Below, piece by piece: positions 25,783 to 33,696 of a stretch of DNA of 64,000 bases (its first letter is position 1; each line of letters starts with the position of its first letter). Under the pieces are notes generated by a model, which saw nothing but the letters and a program-made list of their open reading frames with translations, did no database searches and was not told where the DNA came from. Source of the stretch: Aeromicrobium sp. Root472D3 (GTDB lineage Bacteria; Actinomycetota; Actinomycetes; Propionibacteriales; Nocardioidaceae); the NCBI RefSeq assembly GCF_001426485.1, contig NZ_LMET01000001.1, forward strand, positions 2,493,078 through 2,557,077, read 5' to 3'. Both the position numbers and the translations under genes were made by a program.

Positions 25783-26361
25783 GTGCGTACCCGAATGAAG
25801 GTGGCGACCCTCGTCGCCGTGGCGGCAGCAACCCTGACCGCCTGTTCCAGCCGTGACAACTCGGCCAGTGCCGACTACAACAAGGCGGACATCTCGTTCG
25901 CCCAGGACATGATCCCGCACCACCGTCAGGCCACCCAGATGGCAGAGCTGGCCAAGACCCGCACCGACACCGTCGCCGTCCTGAAGCTCGCCGCGGACAT
26001 CCAGGCCGCCCAGGGCCCGGAGATCGACACCATGGCCGGGTGGTTGAAGACCTGGGGCAAGGACGTCCCCGCCGAGGGCGACGACATGGGCGACATGGAC
26101 CACTCGACCACGAGCGGCAACTCCAGCCCGATGCCGGGCATGATGAGCGACAACCAGCTGGCCGAGCTCAAGGCGTCCTCCGGAGCGGAGTTCGACCGAC
26201 TGTTCTTGACCATGATGGTCGCGCACCACGAGGGCGCGATCCAGATGGCCAAGGCTGAGCAGAGCGACGGCAAGAACACCGACGCGAAGGCGCTCGCCGG
26301 CACGATCCGCAAGGACCAGACCGCCGAGATAGCCACCATGCGGGACCTGCTCAGGTCCTAG
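25783..26361 (+). CDS. DUF305 lipoprotein, probable copper-binding
   Basis: 192 residues from a GTG at 25783 with AAGGAG 9 nt upstream. A short signal ends in the lipobox LTAC (Cys21). Two copies of the DUF305 four-helix unit follow, each with a His pair: ISFAQDMIPHHRQATQMAEL and FLTMMVAHHEGAIQMAKAEQ, separated by a Met/Asp/His loop (DDMGDMDHSTT, MPGMM). DUF305 proteins such as CopM bind copper outside the membrane. The gene follows the DUF6153-like gene by about 80 bp, so both may respond to the same CsoR-type repressor. Confidence 0.88.
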   Translation: MRTRMKVATLVAVAAATLTACSSRDNSASADYNKADISFAQDMIPHHRQATQMAELAKTRTDTVAVLKLAADIQAAQGPEIDTMAGWLKTWGKDVPAEGDDMGDMDHSTTSGNSSPMPGMMSDNQLAELKASSGAEFDRLFLTMMVAHHEGAIQMAKAEQSDGKNTDAKALAGTIRKDQTAEIATMRDLLRS

Positions 26362-26612
26362 GAGCCCGAACCAGCGGCCCGTGCCCGCCACGACTCGTGT
26401 GCGCGGCCCCGTCCCGACCGGCGCCGACCTACGGGTAGCTACCGGCGACGACCTGTTCACCCATGCCGACGGCAGGACCAGACAAGTCGAGCTGGCCGGC
26501 TCGGCCGAGCGAGTCGCAGCGCACAGAGTCGCCCAAGTCGCCGGCCCGAATGCCGGACCAACCCCCAACCCAACCTTCACCTCACTCCGCTAACGCGCAA
26601 AAAGGAACCTTC

Positions 26613-27269
26613 ATGAACATGACCAACAACGTCCCGGACTGGGTCACCCCCATCGCCTGGGTTTTCATCGCCCTCGCCGTGCTCAGCGCAGCCCTCATCG
26701 CCGCCGACATCTACGGTCGAGGCCGCCGACACCGCACCATCTCCACCGAGATCGTCTGGATCTGCTCCGGCCTCTACCTCGGGCCCGCAGCCCTGTGGCT
26801 CTACGCCAAGACCGGTCGAACGCCAGCCTCCACCGCTCACGAGTCCTCGGCCTCAGTGGCGACCGTCAGCCTGCCCGGTGGGGCGGCCAGCGCCGTCGCA
26901 CACCTCATCGGAGTGCCCCTGGTCCTGGCCTCCGGCCTGACCATCGCCGGCATCGACCTATGGGTCATGCTCCTGGTCATCGGCGCACTGGCCATAGTGC
27001 TGCTGTTCGCGTTCGAGCGAACCGCCGCCACGGGGCTGAGCATAGGTGCCGCAGCAGGCGCAGCGGTCCTCACCGTCCTGGCGTTCGACATCGGGATGGC
27101 CGGGTGGATGCTGCTGCTGCACTTCAACGAGTACATGCCGCCGGCATCCGAGGGGTCGTTCTGGTTCCTCATGCAGATCGGCATCGTGCTCGGGCTGGCA
27201 ACCGGCTACCCGGTCGCGACGGCACTGGCACGCAGGAACGGTGCCGCCACGGCGGCCGTCGCCGACTAG
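26613..27269 (+). CDS. Polytopic membrane protein, DUF4396-like
   Basis: 218 residues from the ATG at 26613 with AAAGGAAC 6 nt upstream. Six or so hydrophobic segments are visible: WVTPIAWVFIALAVLSAALI then ADIYGRGRRH; IVWICSGLYLGPAALWLYAK; then four more in the C-terminal half. The N-terminal third (P-x-W ... ADI ... YLGPAALW) resembles the first half of long DUF4396 proteins, whereas the gene at 24424-25110 resembles the second half. The two may form one function from split genes. No catalytic motif is seen. Confidence 0.6.
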   Translation: MNMTNNVPDWVTPIAWVFIALAVLSAALIAADIYGRGRRHRTISTEIVWICSGLYLGPAALWLYAKTGRTPASTAHESSASVATVSLPGGAASAVAHLIGVPLVLASGLTIAGIDLWVMLLVIGALAIVLLFAFERTAATGLSIGAAAGAAVLTVLAFDIGMAGWMLLLHFNEYMPPASEGSFWFLMQIGIVLGLATGYPVATALARRNGAATAAVAD

Positions 27270-27495
27270 CCGCAACACGGGCCGGCCCACCGCGCGTCGT
27301 GGTGGGCCTGGCCCACGTCGCCCCGCCGGTAGCAGCACCCACGCCCTCAAGCCTCCAACGTGACGTTCGCGGCCACGGTTACTGCCGCACGTGGTGCCCC
27401 GGGTCTATCGGTGCGGCTAGAGGGGCGGAGAGGCCAACAGCAACTTCTGGCCTGCGCCACGGACAGACCGAAGGTCTGGGGAGGCAGTGCGCGCG

Positions 27496-27528
27496 AAAAG
27501 GTGGGGTGAGCATTGCGCTCACCCCACC
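27496..27528 (-). terminator. Rho-independent terminator
   Basis: A perfect 12-bp stem (GGTGGGGTGAGC 27500-27511 with GCTCACCCCACC 27517-27528) and a 5-nt loop. Read on the minus strand it is followed by TTTT (27499-27496). It lies 14 nt after the stop of the 118-residue minus-strand gene and could also stop plus-strand read-through from the metal genes. Confidence 0.8.
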
Positions 27529-27542
27529 CTCGGTCGTTCGGC

Positions 27543-27899
27543 CTAGGCAGCCTGTGGCAGTTCCAAGTTGATCTGCGCCTCGGACGCGATGGCTTCGCAC
27601 AGGCTGCACCCGGGAGTCAGGACTCCAGGCGGGTGCTCGTAGGAGAGTTCCTCTACCGCCCAGAGTCCGAACTGCTCCTCGTGCAGGTCCGGGAACTCGT
27701 CCTGGATCGTCTGTTCGAGCTCCAGCTGCAGTGACCACAGTGCGGTCGCGTCGTCGAGCGAGTGCGACCGGTGCTCGGCCGCCGTGATCGCGACCCGACG
27801 CCGCATCATCAGCAGGACGTCCCTGCGTCGACGCGCCTTCGCGTCGCTCAACGTGACGACCCCAGCGAGGTCGCCCTGACTCCAGTCGTTTGTCTTCAT
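27543..27899 (-). CDS. Small hypothetical protein
   Basis: 118 residues from the ATG at 27899, with GGAGGG 8 nt upstream and a strong terminator downstream, which supports a real gene. It begins MKTNDWSQGDLAGVVTLSDA followed by an Arg-rich helix (KARRRRDVLLMMRRRV), then an acidic middle (LELEQTIQDEFPDLHEEQF). A Cys pair (GCSLCEA) is near the end. No family is recognised. It lies beside the recombinase-like gene and may be cargo of that element. Confidence 0.55.
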   Translation of the reverse strand: MKTNDWSQGDLAGVVTLSDAKARRRRDVLLMMRRRVAITAAEHRSHSLDDATALWSLQLELEQTIQDEFPDLHEEQFGLWAVEELSYEHPPGVLTPGCSLCEAIASEAQINLELPQAA

Positions 27900-28118
27900 T
27901 TGTGGCCCTCCAGGGGGCGTGGGCGCCGCCTTGGACCTGGATGTCCTCAGTCGTGCGCGGAGCGGCCGAAGCCCTCGGGTAGCACCGTGCCGGCGCTCGC
28001 CGTTGGCGCAATGGAGAACGCCACCGGGACGCGATGAGGCAACGACTTCACTCGACATGCCCCACCAGCGCGTGTGTGCGCGCTTGCGTCCTGAGATCCA
28101 GGCGGGACTGCCAGAGGT

Positions 28119-29852
28119 ATGGACCACAACAACCGCCCACCCCAGCTCCGCGATGTCGACGCCGCCGTCGCGGCACGTATCGCCAACTACACGCCGCGCA
28201 AGGTCTCAGAACTCTGGTGGCTCGAAGTCGGCGACGAAGTGCGTGCCGCCGTGACGGCGGCACGACCGTCGTCGCCGCAGATCGCCACTGGTCATCTGAA
28301 CGCGCTGGTCCGCTTCCTCGCCAGCCCAGTGGGCTGGAAGGTTGGCACGCGCCTGGACATCGCAGCGCTGCTGTCGTTGCAGTCGGTCGAGACGTACACG
28401 AACTTCGTCGTGGGCATCGGCAGCAAGAGCCGCCAGCGTCACGCATTGCGCGCCGTCGGTCGCGCCATCGGTGTTGTGCCGCTTCTCAACCCGTCCCCGC
28501 CCGCAGCACTGACGCGAGTCAACCCACTAGTCCAGGCCGCTGGCCACCGGCCCATCGGTGCAGCCCTTCTAGCTGCGGTCATCTCCGCAGATCGCGGCAC
28601 GGTTCCGAAGGCCCTGTTCGACAGCTTCGCTCGCGCAAACCCGCAGGTCAGCGCCACTGCAGCAGCGGCGAACCCCAGCACCGTGTGGGCGCCAGCAACT
28701 CTCCAGTCGCTGGCCGAGGTGACCCACCGACGCGAGAAGGCAACCGTGACCTCCGATTCACGCAAGAAGACAGATCCATCCTCGACCGTCAAGCCGTTGT
28801 CACGCACCGCGGCCTTGGCGCAGGCGCGCAAGGCGATGGCAGCGCAGCAACGGGCCGAAGCGGCGGAGGCCGATCCTGTCGCCCCCGATGCCGTGATCCT
28901 TGCAGCCATCGAAGGTTTCCTGCCGCGGCTTCCCAACCGTCCGGTGTGGGAACAAAACGAGCAGCTGGCGACAGACCTCGTTCTGGCATACGAGCCGGGA
29001 TCGGCGCGCAACGCCAAGAAGGTGTGCTCCTTCGTCGCGGTGTTCCTCACCTGGTTCGCCTCCTGGCCGGGACGTGCCACGAACAGCCCGCGCATCCGGC
29101 GCGATGAACTGTTCGCGCAGGGTGTCCTCGAGGCGTTCGTCGCGTCCCACAGCTCGACAGAACGCTCGATGAGCACCGCCCGATCGGCCCTGCGTCGCTG
29201 CATCGACTCGCTGCACCCGGACGGACGCCCAGCGCGCATCTCTCGCCCTCCGGTGGTCGGCCCCTACGACAACCAGACATGCCGGACCTTCATCCTGCTC
29301 GCCAAGAATCAGCCAACCGACGCAGCCACCAAGAGGATCTGCCTGCTGGTCGGTCTGCCGCTTGGAGCCGGGCTGGACGCCGGAGACATGCGTGCGCTCA
29401 CCGCAACGTCCTTCAGCGACGTCGACGTGGACGGCGTTCCCGTGCTGACCGTCACCGTCATCAACGGGCGCAGGTCACGCACCGTCCCGGTTCGTCACGA
29501 CATCGCCGACCTGATCCGCACAGCCTTGCGGATCCACGCCGCCGCCGGACAAGGCCCGTCGGCTCGGCTGCTCGGACGCGTCGAGGACCGAACGAACATT
29601 GTTCCGACGGACGACCGGGTGCCGGTCACCGCCGGTGACCCCGCTCCGTCCATCAGCATCATGCGGTTGCGCAACACGTGGCTCGTCGCCGCCATGTGCT
29701 CGAACATCTCGCTGGCCGACCTTCTCAAGGCAGCTGGCTTCTCCACGCCCCGGACGATCACCGACCTGCTTCCGCACTGCCCGCCCCAAGACCCGACTGT
29801 CGTAGCCCGAACACTGACCGAGCTGAAGAACCCTTCCGGAGGCAACCGATGA
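28119..29852 (+). CDS. Tyrosine-recombinase-like protein without visible catalytic Tyr
   Basis: 577 residues. Residues 20-230 look like an N-terminal helical domain, 280-370 like a core-binding (SAM-like) domain (TDLVLAYEPGSARNAKKVCS, VFLTWFASWPGRATNSP), and 400-560 like the catalytic domain of tyrosine recombinases: LLVGLPLGAGLDAGDMRALT (usual G-L-R-x-x-E-L with Arg replaced), a beta region VPVLTVTVINGRRSRTVPVR, and MRLRNTW (515-521, box II-like). Where the Tyr would fall, the sequence reads GFSTPRTITDLL with no Tyr. The stop overlaps the next gene, a DDE transposase, by 4 nt (ATGA). A role as DNA-binding accessory factor is inferred. The family call depends on weak motifs. Confidence 0.6.
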   Translation: MDHNNRPPQLRDVDAAVAARIANYTPRKVSELWWLEVGDEVRAAVTAARPSSPQIATGHLNALVRFLASPVGWKVGTRLDIAALLSLQSVETYTNFVVGIGSKSRQRHALRAVGRAIGVVPLLNPSPPAALTRVNPLVQAAGHRPIGAALLAAVISADRGTVPKALFDSFARANPQVSATAAAANPSTVWAPATLQSLAEVTHRREKATVTSDSRKKTDPSSTVKPLSRTAALAQARKAMAAQQRAEAAEADPVAPDAVILAAIEGFLPRLPNRPVWEQNEQLATDLVLAYEPGSARNAKKVCSFVAVFLTWFASWPGRATNSPRIRRDELFAQGVLEAFVASHSSTERSMSTARSALRRCIDSLHPDGRPARISRPPVVGPYDNQTCRTFILLAKNQPTDAATKRICLLVGLPLGAGLDAGDMRALTATSFSDVDVDGVPVLTVTVINGRRSRTVPVRHDIADLIRTALRIHAAAGQGPSARLLGRVEDRTNIVPTDDRVPVTAGDPAPSISIMRLRNTWLVAAMCSNISLADLLKAAGFSTPRTITDLLPHCPPQDPTVVARTLTELKNPSGGNR

Positions 29853-31492
29853 GGGTCGAGGCCAAGCGGTTCGAGATGACGATGCAGTACGTTCGGCGCT
29901 CGGGTGTGGGTGCCGACGTCGAGGCCCGGGTCCGAAGCGGCGTCGGCGGCCGACCGCGTGACCTCGAGATCGATGTGCTTCTCGCCGCCATCATCTTGGT
30001 CTCGCAGGACCTCAACAAGGTTCACCACACGAAACTGCACCGCCTGCTGACCACCGGGCTGTCGCGCACCCTTCAGAAGACGCTGAACATCCGATCCGGC
30101 TCTCACGTCCTGTCCCTGCGGCAGGTGCGTTACCTCCACAACGCGATCACCGACACCTACGAGACCAGTGACGCCGTCAAACCCGTGCTCATGGCCACGG
30201 AGCGAGCTGCGCGCCGAAAGGCCGGCATGGACGTCGATAACGTCACCTCTTTGACCCCAGCCGAACGAGCCGAGCGGCAGGCTGCACTCACGGACTTCCA
30301 GCGCAAGATCCTCGCGGCGTCCACGACACACATCGGACGAGGGACGCGCCTGGCGATCGACGCGACCGCGCTGGACTCCGCCGCGCGCGGCAAGGTCCGC
30401 GGACTCCGCTGCGCCGACCCAGACGCACGATGGGGTCCCCGCACCAAGACATACGACAACCGCACCAAGAAGGTCTTCGGCTTCCACGCCACGATGGGAA
30501 TTCGCACCGGCACAGTCGGCGGTGTCGAGGAGCCTGCACTGGTCGAGACGTTCTTCCTGCTGCCCGCCAACAAGAAGGGCATCGAAGAAACAGTCGCGGA
30601 ACTCGCCTACGCCAATGGCCTGCCAGGCGGTGTCGACGAAATCATGGTCGACCGCGCCTACAGCTACTCGGTCGCCCCCAAGTGGGCCGACAAGCTTCGT
30701 GAATTCTGCATCGAGCAGGTCTTCGATCTTCACCCGAACGACCATGGCGCCAAGCTGAACGTGAAAGACGGCTACCTGATGATCGACGGCTGGGCGCACT
30801 GCCCGTCGACGCCGAACCGCCTGAAGCGCATTGCACGCCCCGAGACCTTCAGCCCCTTGAAGCTACGACGCAACGCGACGTCAAAGGAGCATGCGGACCG
30901 CGACCGACAGGTCGCCGACCTCAACAGGTTCAACGCTGAGATCGCCGAGCGCGACCAGTACAAGTTCGAGAAGCACGGCACGACGTCATCCGGCAAGACT
31001 CGCTTCAAGTGTCCCGCGCGCGCCGGCAAGCTGCTGTGCGAGGGATGCCCGCTGAGCACCATGCTTCCCGGCGACCGGCCCACCGTCGAGCCTGAGGACC
31101 TCGAGAACCTGCCTCGCGCGTGCGCGCAGGAGACCATCACCATCGACCCCTCGGCTGCGCCGAAGTTGAACCAGAAGCACTACTGGGGCAGCAAGGCCTG
31201 GCAAGCCGACTACGGACGCCGGTCCCGCGCCGAGGGAACCTTCGGCTTCATCAAGACCGAGCAGAACGTGTCCACTCGCGGCTGGACACGACAGGTCGGA
31301 CTGCTCAAGACAGCTTTCAACGCCATCCTCGTCGTCGCGGCTTACAACCTGACCACTCTCCTGCGTTGGGCCAAGGCGTGCGGCGACACGAGGGACCCAC
31401 TCACGCTGGTCGACTTGACTGACCATGGGTTCGAGGAACTCGATGCGGGCGGGAACGTCGTTGGAGGCGTACCGCCCCCCGTGCCCGCGTAA
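29849..31492 (+). CDS. DDE transposase, IS1182-like
   Basis: 547 residues from the ATG at 29849, overlapping the previous stop by 4 nt. The acidic triad is visible: Asp171 in LAIDATAL, Asp268 in IMVDRAYS, Glu462 in RAEGTFGFIK. Between the second Asp and Glu lies an insertion of about 190 residues with a Cys cluster (FKCPARAGKLLCEGCPLS), as in IS1182-type enzymes. FGFHATMGI and the terminal helix NAILVVAAYNLTTLLRW also fit the DDE_Tnp_1 class. The reading frame is intact with island-like codon use. Coupling to a recombinase-like gene is not the usual single-ORF form of IS1182. Element ends were not identified with confidence. Confidence 0.85.
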   Translation: MRVEAKRFEMTMQYVRRSGVGADVEARVRSGVGGRPRDLEIDVLLAAIILVSQDLNKVHHTKLHRLLTTGLSRTLQKTLNIRSGSHVLSLRQVRYLHNAITDTYETSDAVKPVLMATERAARRKAGMDVDNVTSLTPAERAERQAALTDFQRKILAASTTHIGRGTRLAIDATALDSAARGKVRGLRCADPDARWGPRTKTYDNRTKKVFGFHATMGIRTGTVGGVEEPALVETFFLLPANKKGIEETVAELAYANGLPGGVDEIMVDRAYSYSVAPKWADKLREFCIEQVFDLHPNDHGAKLNVKDGYLMIDGWAHCPSTPNRLKRIARPETFSPLKLRRNATSKEHADRDRQVADLNRFNAEIAERDQYKFEKHGTTSSGKTRFKCPARAGKLLCEGCPLSTMLPGDRPTVEPEDLENLPRACAQETITIDPSAAPKLNQKHYWGSKAWQADYGRRSRAEGTFGFIKTEQNVSTRGWTRQVGLLKTAFNAILVVAAYNLTTLLRWAKACGDTRDPLTLVDLTDHGFEELDAGGNVVGGVPPPVPA

Positions 31493-31529
31493 GACCTGCA
31501 GGCACCTCAACTTCATACCCCCCCTTGCA

Positions 31530-31554
31530 GCCCGCTGGCCCCGTGCCGGCGGGC
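31530..31554 (+). terminator. Hairpin after transposase gene
   Basis: GCCCGCTGG and CCGGCGGGC form a 9-bp stem with one mismatch, 38 nt beyond the transposase stop. No T-run follows. It could be a terminator or part of the element's right end. Confidence 0.4.
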
Positions 31555-31668
31555 CAGAGGCGTTTCACAAAACTCACTGACGGACCCACCACCGGCGTCC
31601 GGCCACACGCTTCGAGCCCGGATTCGCAAGAACAGGACGCTCTAGGCCAACGGGCGGCGCCAAGATAC

Positions 31669-31741
31669 GACGAAACCCTGTCCAGACCGCGGTCTGAACA
31701 GGGTTTCGTCACTCTGGGGCCCTGAGTTTCGTCAGGACCCC
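31669..31741. repeat. Large palindrome and second hairpin beside tRNA 3' end
   Basis: 31669-31710 is a 42-bp palindrome: 20-bp arms GACGAAACCCTGTCCAGACC and its inverted copy with one mismatch, around a GC centre. Directly after it, 31716-31741 forms another hairpin (GGGGCCCTGA / TCAGGACCCC, 9 of 10) whose loop repeats GTTTCGTCA from the first palindrome (31703-31711 and 31726-31734). The second hairpin lies 6 nt past the tRNA 3' end and may be its terminator. The larger palindrome is unexplained and may be a recombination site or element end. Confidence 0.7.
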
Positions 31742-31746
31742 GTGTG

Positions 31747-31831
31747 TGTCCGAGGGGGGACTTGAACCCCCACGCCCGTAACCGGGCACTAGCACCTCAA
31801 GCTAGCGCGTCTACCATTCCGCCACCCGGAC
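31747..31831 (-). tRNA. tRNA-Leu (anticodon GAG)
   Basis: An 85-nt class II tRNA reads on the minus strand from 31831. The acceptor stem GTCCGGG pairs with CTCGGAC with one G-T pair. The D-arm is GTGGCGGAATGGTAGACGC, the anticodon arm CTAGC-TTGAGGT-GCTAG gives anticodon GAG, a variable arm follows (GTGCCCGGTTACGGGCGT), and the T-arm is GGGGGTTCAAGTCCCCC. The discriminator is A, and CCA is not encoded. The tRNA 3' end points into the accessory region, the usual polarity for an island integrated at a tRNA. Confidence 0.97.
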
Positions 31832-31924
31832 ATGCGCTCGATGTGAGCGCCGTGCAGCACTGAACTCTAGCAAAGGGGTTGCCGACCACCGAATCCCGGT
31901 CCCCTGTTCGAGCGAGGCGCGGGC

Positions 31925-32179
31925 TCAGGTGCGCGGATGCCCCTGCGATGCCAGCAGGTGCAGCTCGTCGAGGTGGTCGTCGACCTGCTGCATGTCGTAG
32001 CCCGGACGCAGCCGAACGGGCGTGAACACCGCGCTGCGGATGCGCTCGGCGAGAGCGTGGTCGGGCAGCCGCCCGGCGAGCGCGCGCTGGACCTCGGCGA
32101 GGAACACGTCGACCTCCTCGGCCTTGTAGCCCTCGCGCCAGCGGACCATCGAGAACAGGGGCGTCGGAACCGTCGTCAT
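31925..32179 (-). CDS. Small DivIVA-domain protein
   Basis: 84 residues from the ATG at 32179 with AGGGTG about 7 nt upstream. Two copies of the DivIVA N-terminal motif occur: MVRWREGYKAEEVDVFLAEV and RLRPGYDMQQVDDHLDELHL, each with the G-Y-x-x-x-x-V-D-x-x-L pattern. Such small DivIVA-domain proteins (DUF/TIGR03543-like in actinobacteria) may sense membrane curvature at poles or septa. It lacks the long coiled coil of Wag31, so it cannot be the main polar scaffold. It follows the tRNA on the same strand, with its promoter region next to a DnaA-box cluster. Confidence 0.8.
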   Translation of the reverse strand: MTTVPTPLFSMVRWREGYKAEEVDVFLAEVQRALAGRLPDHALAERIRSAVFTPVRLRPGYDMQQVDDHLDELHLLASQGHPRT

Positions 32180-32232
32180 GGTTTCACCCTGCCATGTCGG
32201 GGTACCACTCCAGAAGTGCGGCATCCGTCCAG

Positions 32233-32306
32233 GATGTCCACAGTGTGATGCGCGTCACCCACAGTTCACCGGAAGTTACCCACAGGTTGTCCACACTTGT
32301 GGACCG
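32233..32306. promoter_or_regulatory. Cluster of DnaA-box-like 9-mers
   Basis: Within 75 bp: ATGTCCACA (8 of 9 to TTGTCCACA), TCACCCACA (7 of 9), TTACCCACA at 32276-32284 (8 of 9 to TTATCCACA), a perfect TTGTCCACA at 32287-32295, and an inverted TGTGGACCG at 32298-32306 (7 of 9). Such density in an intergenic gap of a GC-rich genome is unlikely by chance. No dnaA or dnaN is near, so this is not an ordinary oriC. It could titrate DnaA or make the flanking genes DnaA-responsive. Confidence 0.5.
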
Positions 32307-32330
32307 ACTCTCGAGTTGTGAATCAGAGTG

Positions 32331-33611
32331 TCAGATCACGGTCGAGATCGCGTGGATCACCAGCCCGGCCAGTCCGCCCACCACGGTGCCGTTGATGCGG
32401 ATGAACTGCAGGTCGCGGCCGACGTGCAACTCGATGCGGTCGGCGGTCTCCTTGCCGTCCCAGCGGTTCACGGTGGCCGAGATGATCGTCGCGACCTCGT
32501 GGCCGTAGTTGTTGACGGCGTACGCCGCGACGTTCGAGATCGTCGTGTCGACCCGCGAGCTGAGCTGCTCGTCGTCGATGAGCCGGTGCCCGAGGCGCTC
32601 GATCTCCTCCGTGGCGCGGGTGCGCAGCAGGCCCGTCTCGTCGCCCAGCGATCCGATGACGGCGCGACGCAGGGCGTCCCACAGCTGGATCGACGTCGTG
32701 CTGACGCGCGGCTGCGTCAGCATCCGGACCTTGAGCCGCTCGAAGCGCGCCATCGTGTCGGGGTCGTGCTGCAGGTCCTGCGCGAGCTCACGCAACCAGC
32801 TGTCGAGCGCCTGACGCGCGTTGTGGTCGGGCGTCCGGCCGATCTCGGCCACGAACTCGACGACCTGCTCGTGCACCCAGGTCGAGACGCGCTTGTCGAG
32901 CCACTGCGGCGTCCACGACGGAGCCCGGTTCTCGATCAGCGCCGCGACCTCGTCGTGGTTGTGGTCGAGCCAGCGCGCCAGCTCGTCCACGGCCAGGTCG
33001 ACGAGACCGTGGTGCGCACCGTCGCGCAGGATCTCGTCGAGCAGCTGACCGACGACGGGGCTCAGCTCCTCCTCCTCGAGACGCGGGATCAGCGCCTCCT
33101 GGATCACCGCGGCGACGTCGCTCTCGCGCACGTGCGACAGGGCGTCGGCGAGGATGCGCGAGCCCTCGCGGACGATGCGGTCGGCGTGCCGGCCCTCGAT
33201 GACCCACTCACCCGCCCTGCGGCTGACGCCCGCTGAACCGATGCGCTCGCGGATGACCTCCTCCTTCAGGAAGTTGTCGGCGACGAACTCCTGCAGGCTC
33301 TCGCCCAACGACTCCTTGCGGTTCGGGATGATCGCGGTGTGCGGGATCGGCAGCCCCAGCGGGTGCCGGAACAACGCCGTCACGGCGAACCAGTCGGCGA
33401 TCGCGCCGACCATCGCCGCCTCGCTGCCGGCGTTGACGTAGCCGAGCCAGCCCGTGTCGTGCTCGCGCGTCAGCACGTACACGACGGCGGCGAGCACCAG
33501 CAGCGAGAGGGCCAGCGCGCGCATGCGGCGCAGACCCCTGAGACGGGCGGCGTCGCCGGCCGACATCTCCTCGGGGAGGGAGAGTCCGGGGGCGGTGTCT
33601 GTCGTGGTCAC
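32331..33611 (-). CDS. DUF445 domain membrane protein
   Basis: 426 residues from a GTG at 33611; the longer frame to 33980 runs into the upstream divergent gene. One membrane helix near residues 25-45 (ALALSLLVLAAVVYVLT) is followed by the DUF445 hallmark VNAGSEAAMVGAIADWFAVT and ALFRHPLGLPIPHTAIIPNR. A long helical cytoplasmic or periplasmic domain follows, and the protein ends with a second helix (FIRINGTVVGGLAGLVIHAI). DUF445 proteins are widespread and of unknown mechanism. Expression may be linked to the DnaA-box cluster beyond its 3' end only by proximity. Confidence 0.9.
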   Translation of the reverse strand: MTTTDTAPGLSLPEEMSAGDAARLRGLRRMRALALSLLVLAAVVYVLTREHDTGWLGYVNAGSEAAMVGAIADWFAVTALFRHPLGLPIPHTAIIPNRKESLGESLQEFVADNFLKEEVIRERIGSAGVSRRAGEWVIEGRHADRIVREGSRILADALSHVRESDVAAVIQEALIPRLEEEELSPVVGQLLDEILRDGAHHGLVDLAVDELARWLDHNHDEVAALIENRAPSWTPQWLDKRVSTWVHEQVVEFVAEIGRTPDHNARQALDSWLRELAQDLQHDPDTMARFERLKVRMLTQPRVSTTSIQLWDALRRAVIGSLGDETGLLRTRATEEIERLGHRLIDDEQLSSRVDTTISNVAAYAVNNYGHEVATIISATVNRWDGKETADRIELHVGRDLQFIRINGTVVGGLAGLVIHAISTVI

Positions 33612-33696
33612 ACGGCAACTATCCACGGTCGGACGGGTGCGCGCTGCGTAGACTCTCCGCCATGCGTGAGCGGGCAACTTCGACCAAGGTGGCGGC

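Noticed and set aside
26362..26612. Small gene between DUF305 and the DUF4396-like gene
   Set aside because: The frame is an upstream extension of the membrane protein without a ribosome site and with Pro/Ser/Arg-rich composition.
1..31747. Prophage
   Set aside because: No capsid, portal, terminase, tail or lysis gene; the accessory content is catabolic, metal-related and a transposase pair.
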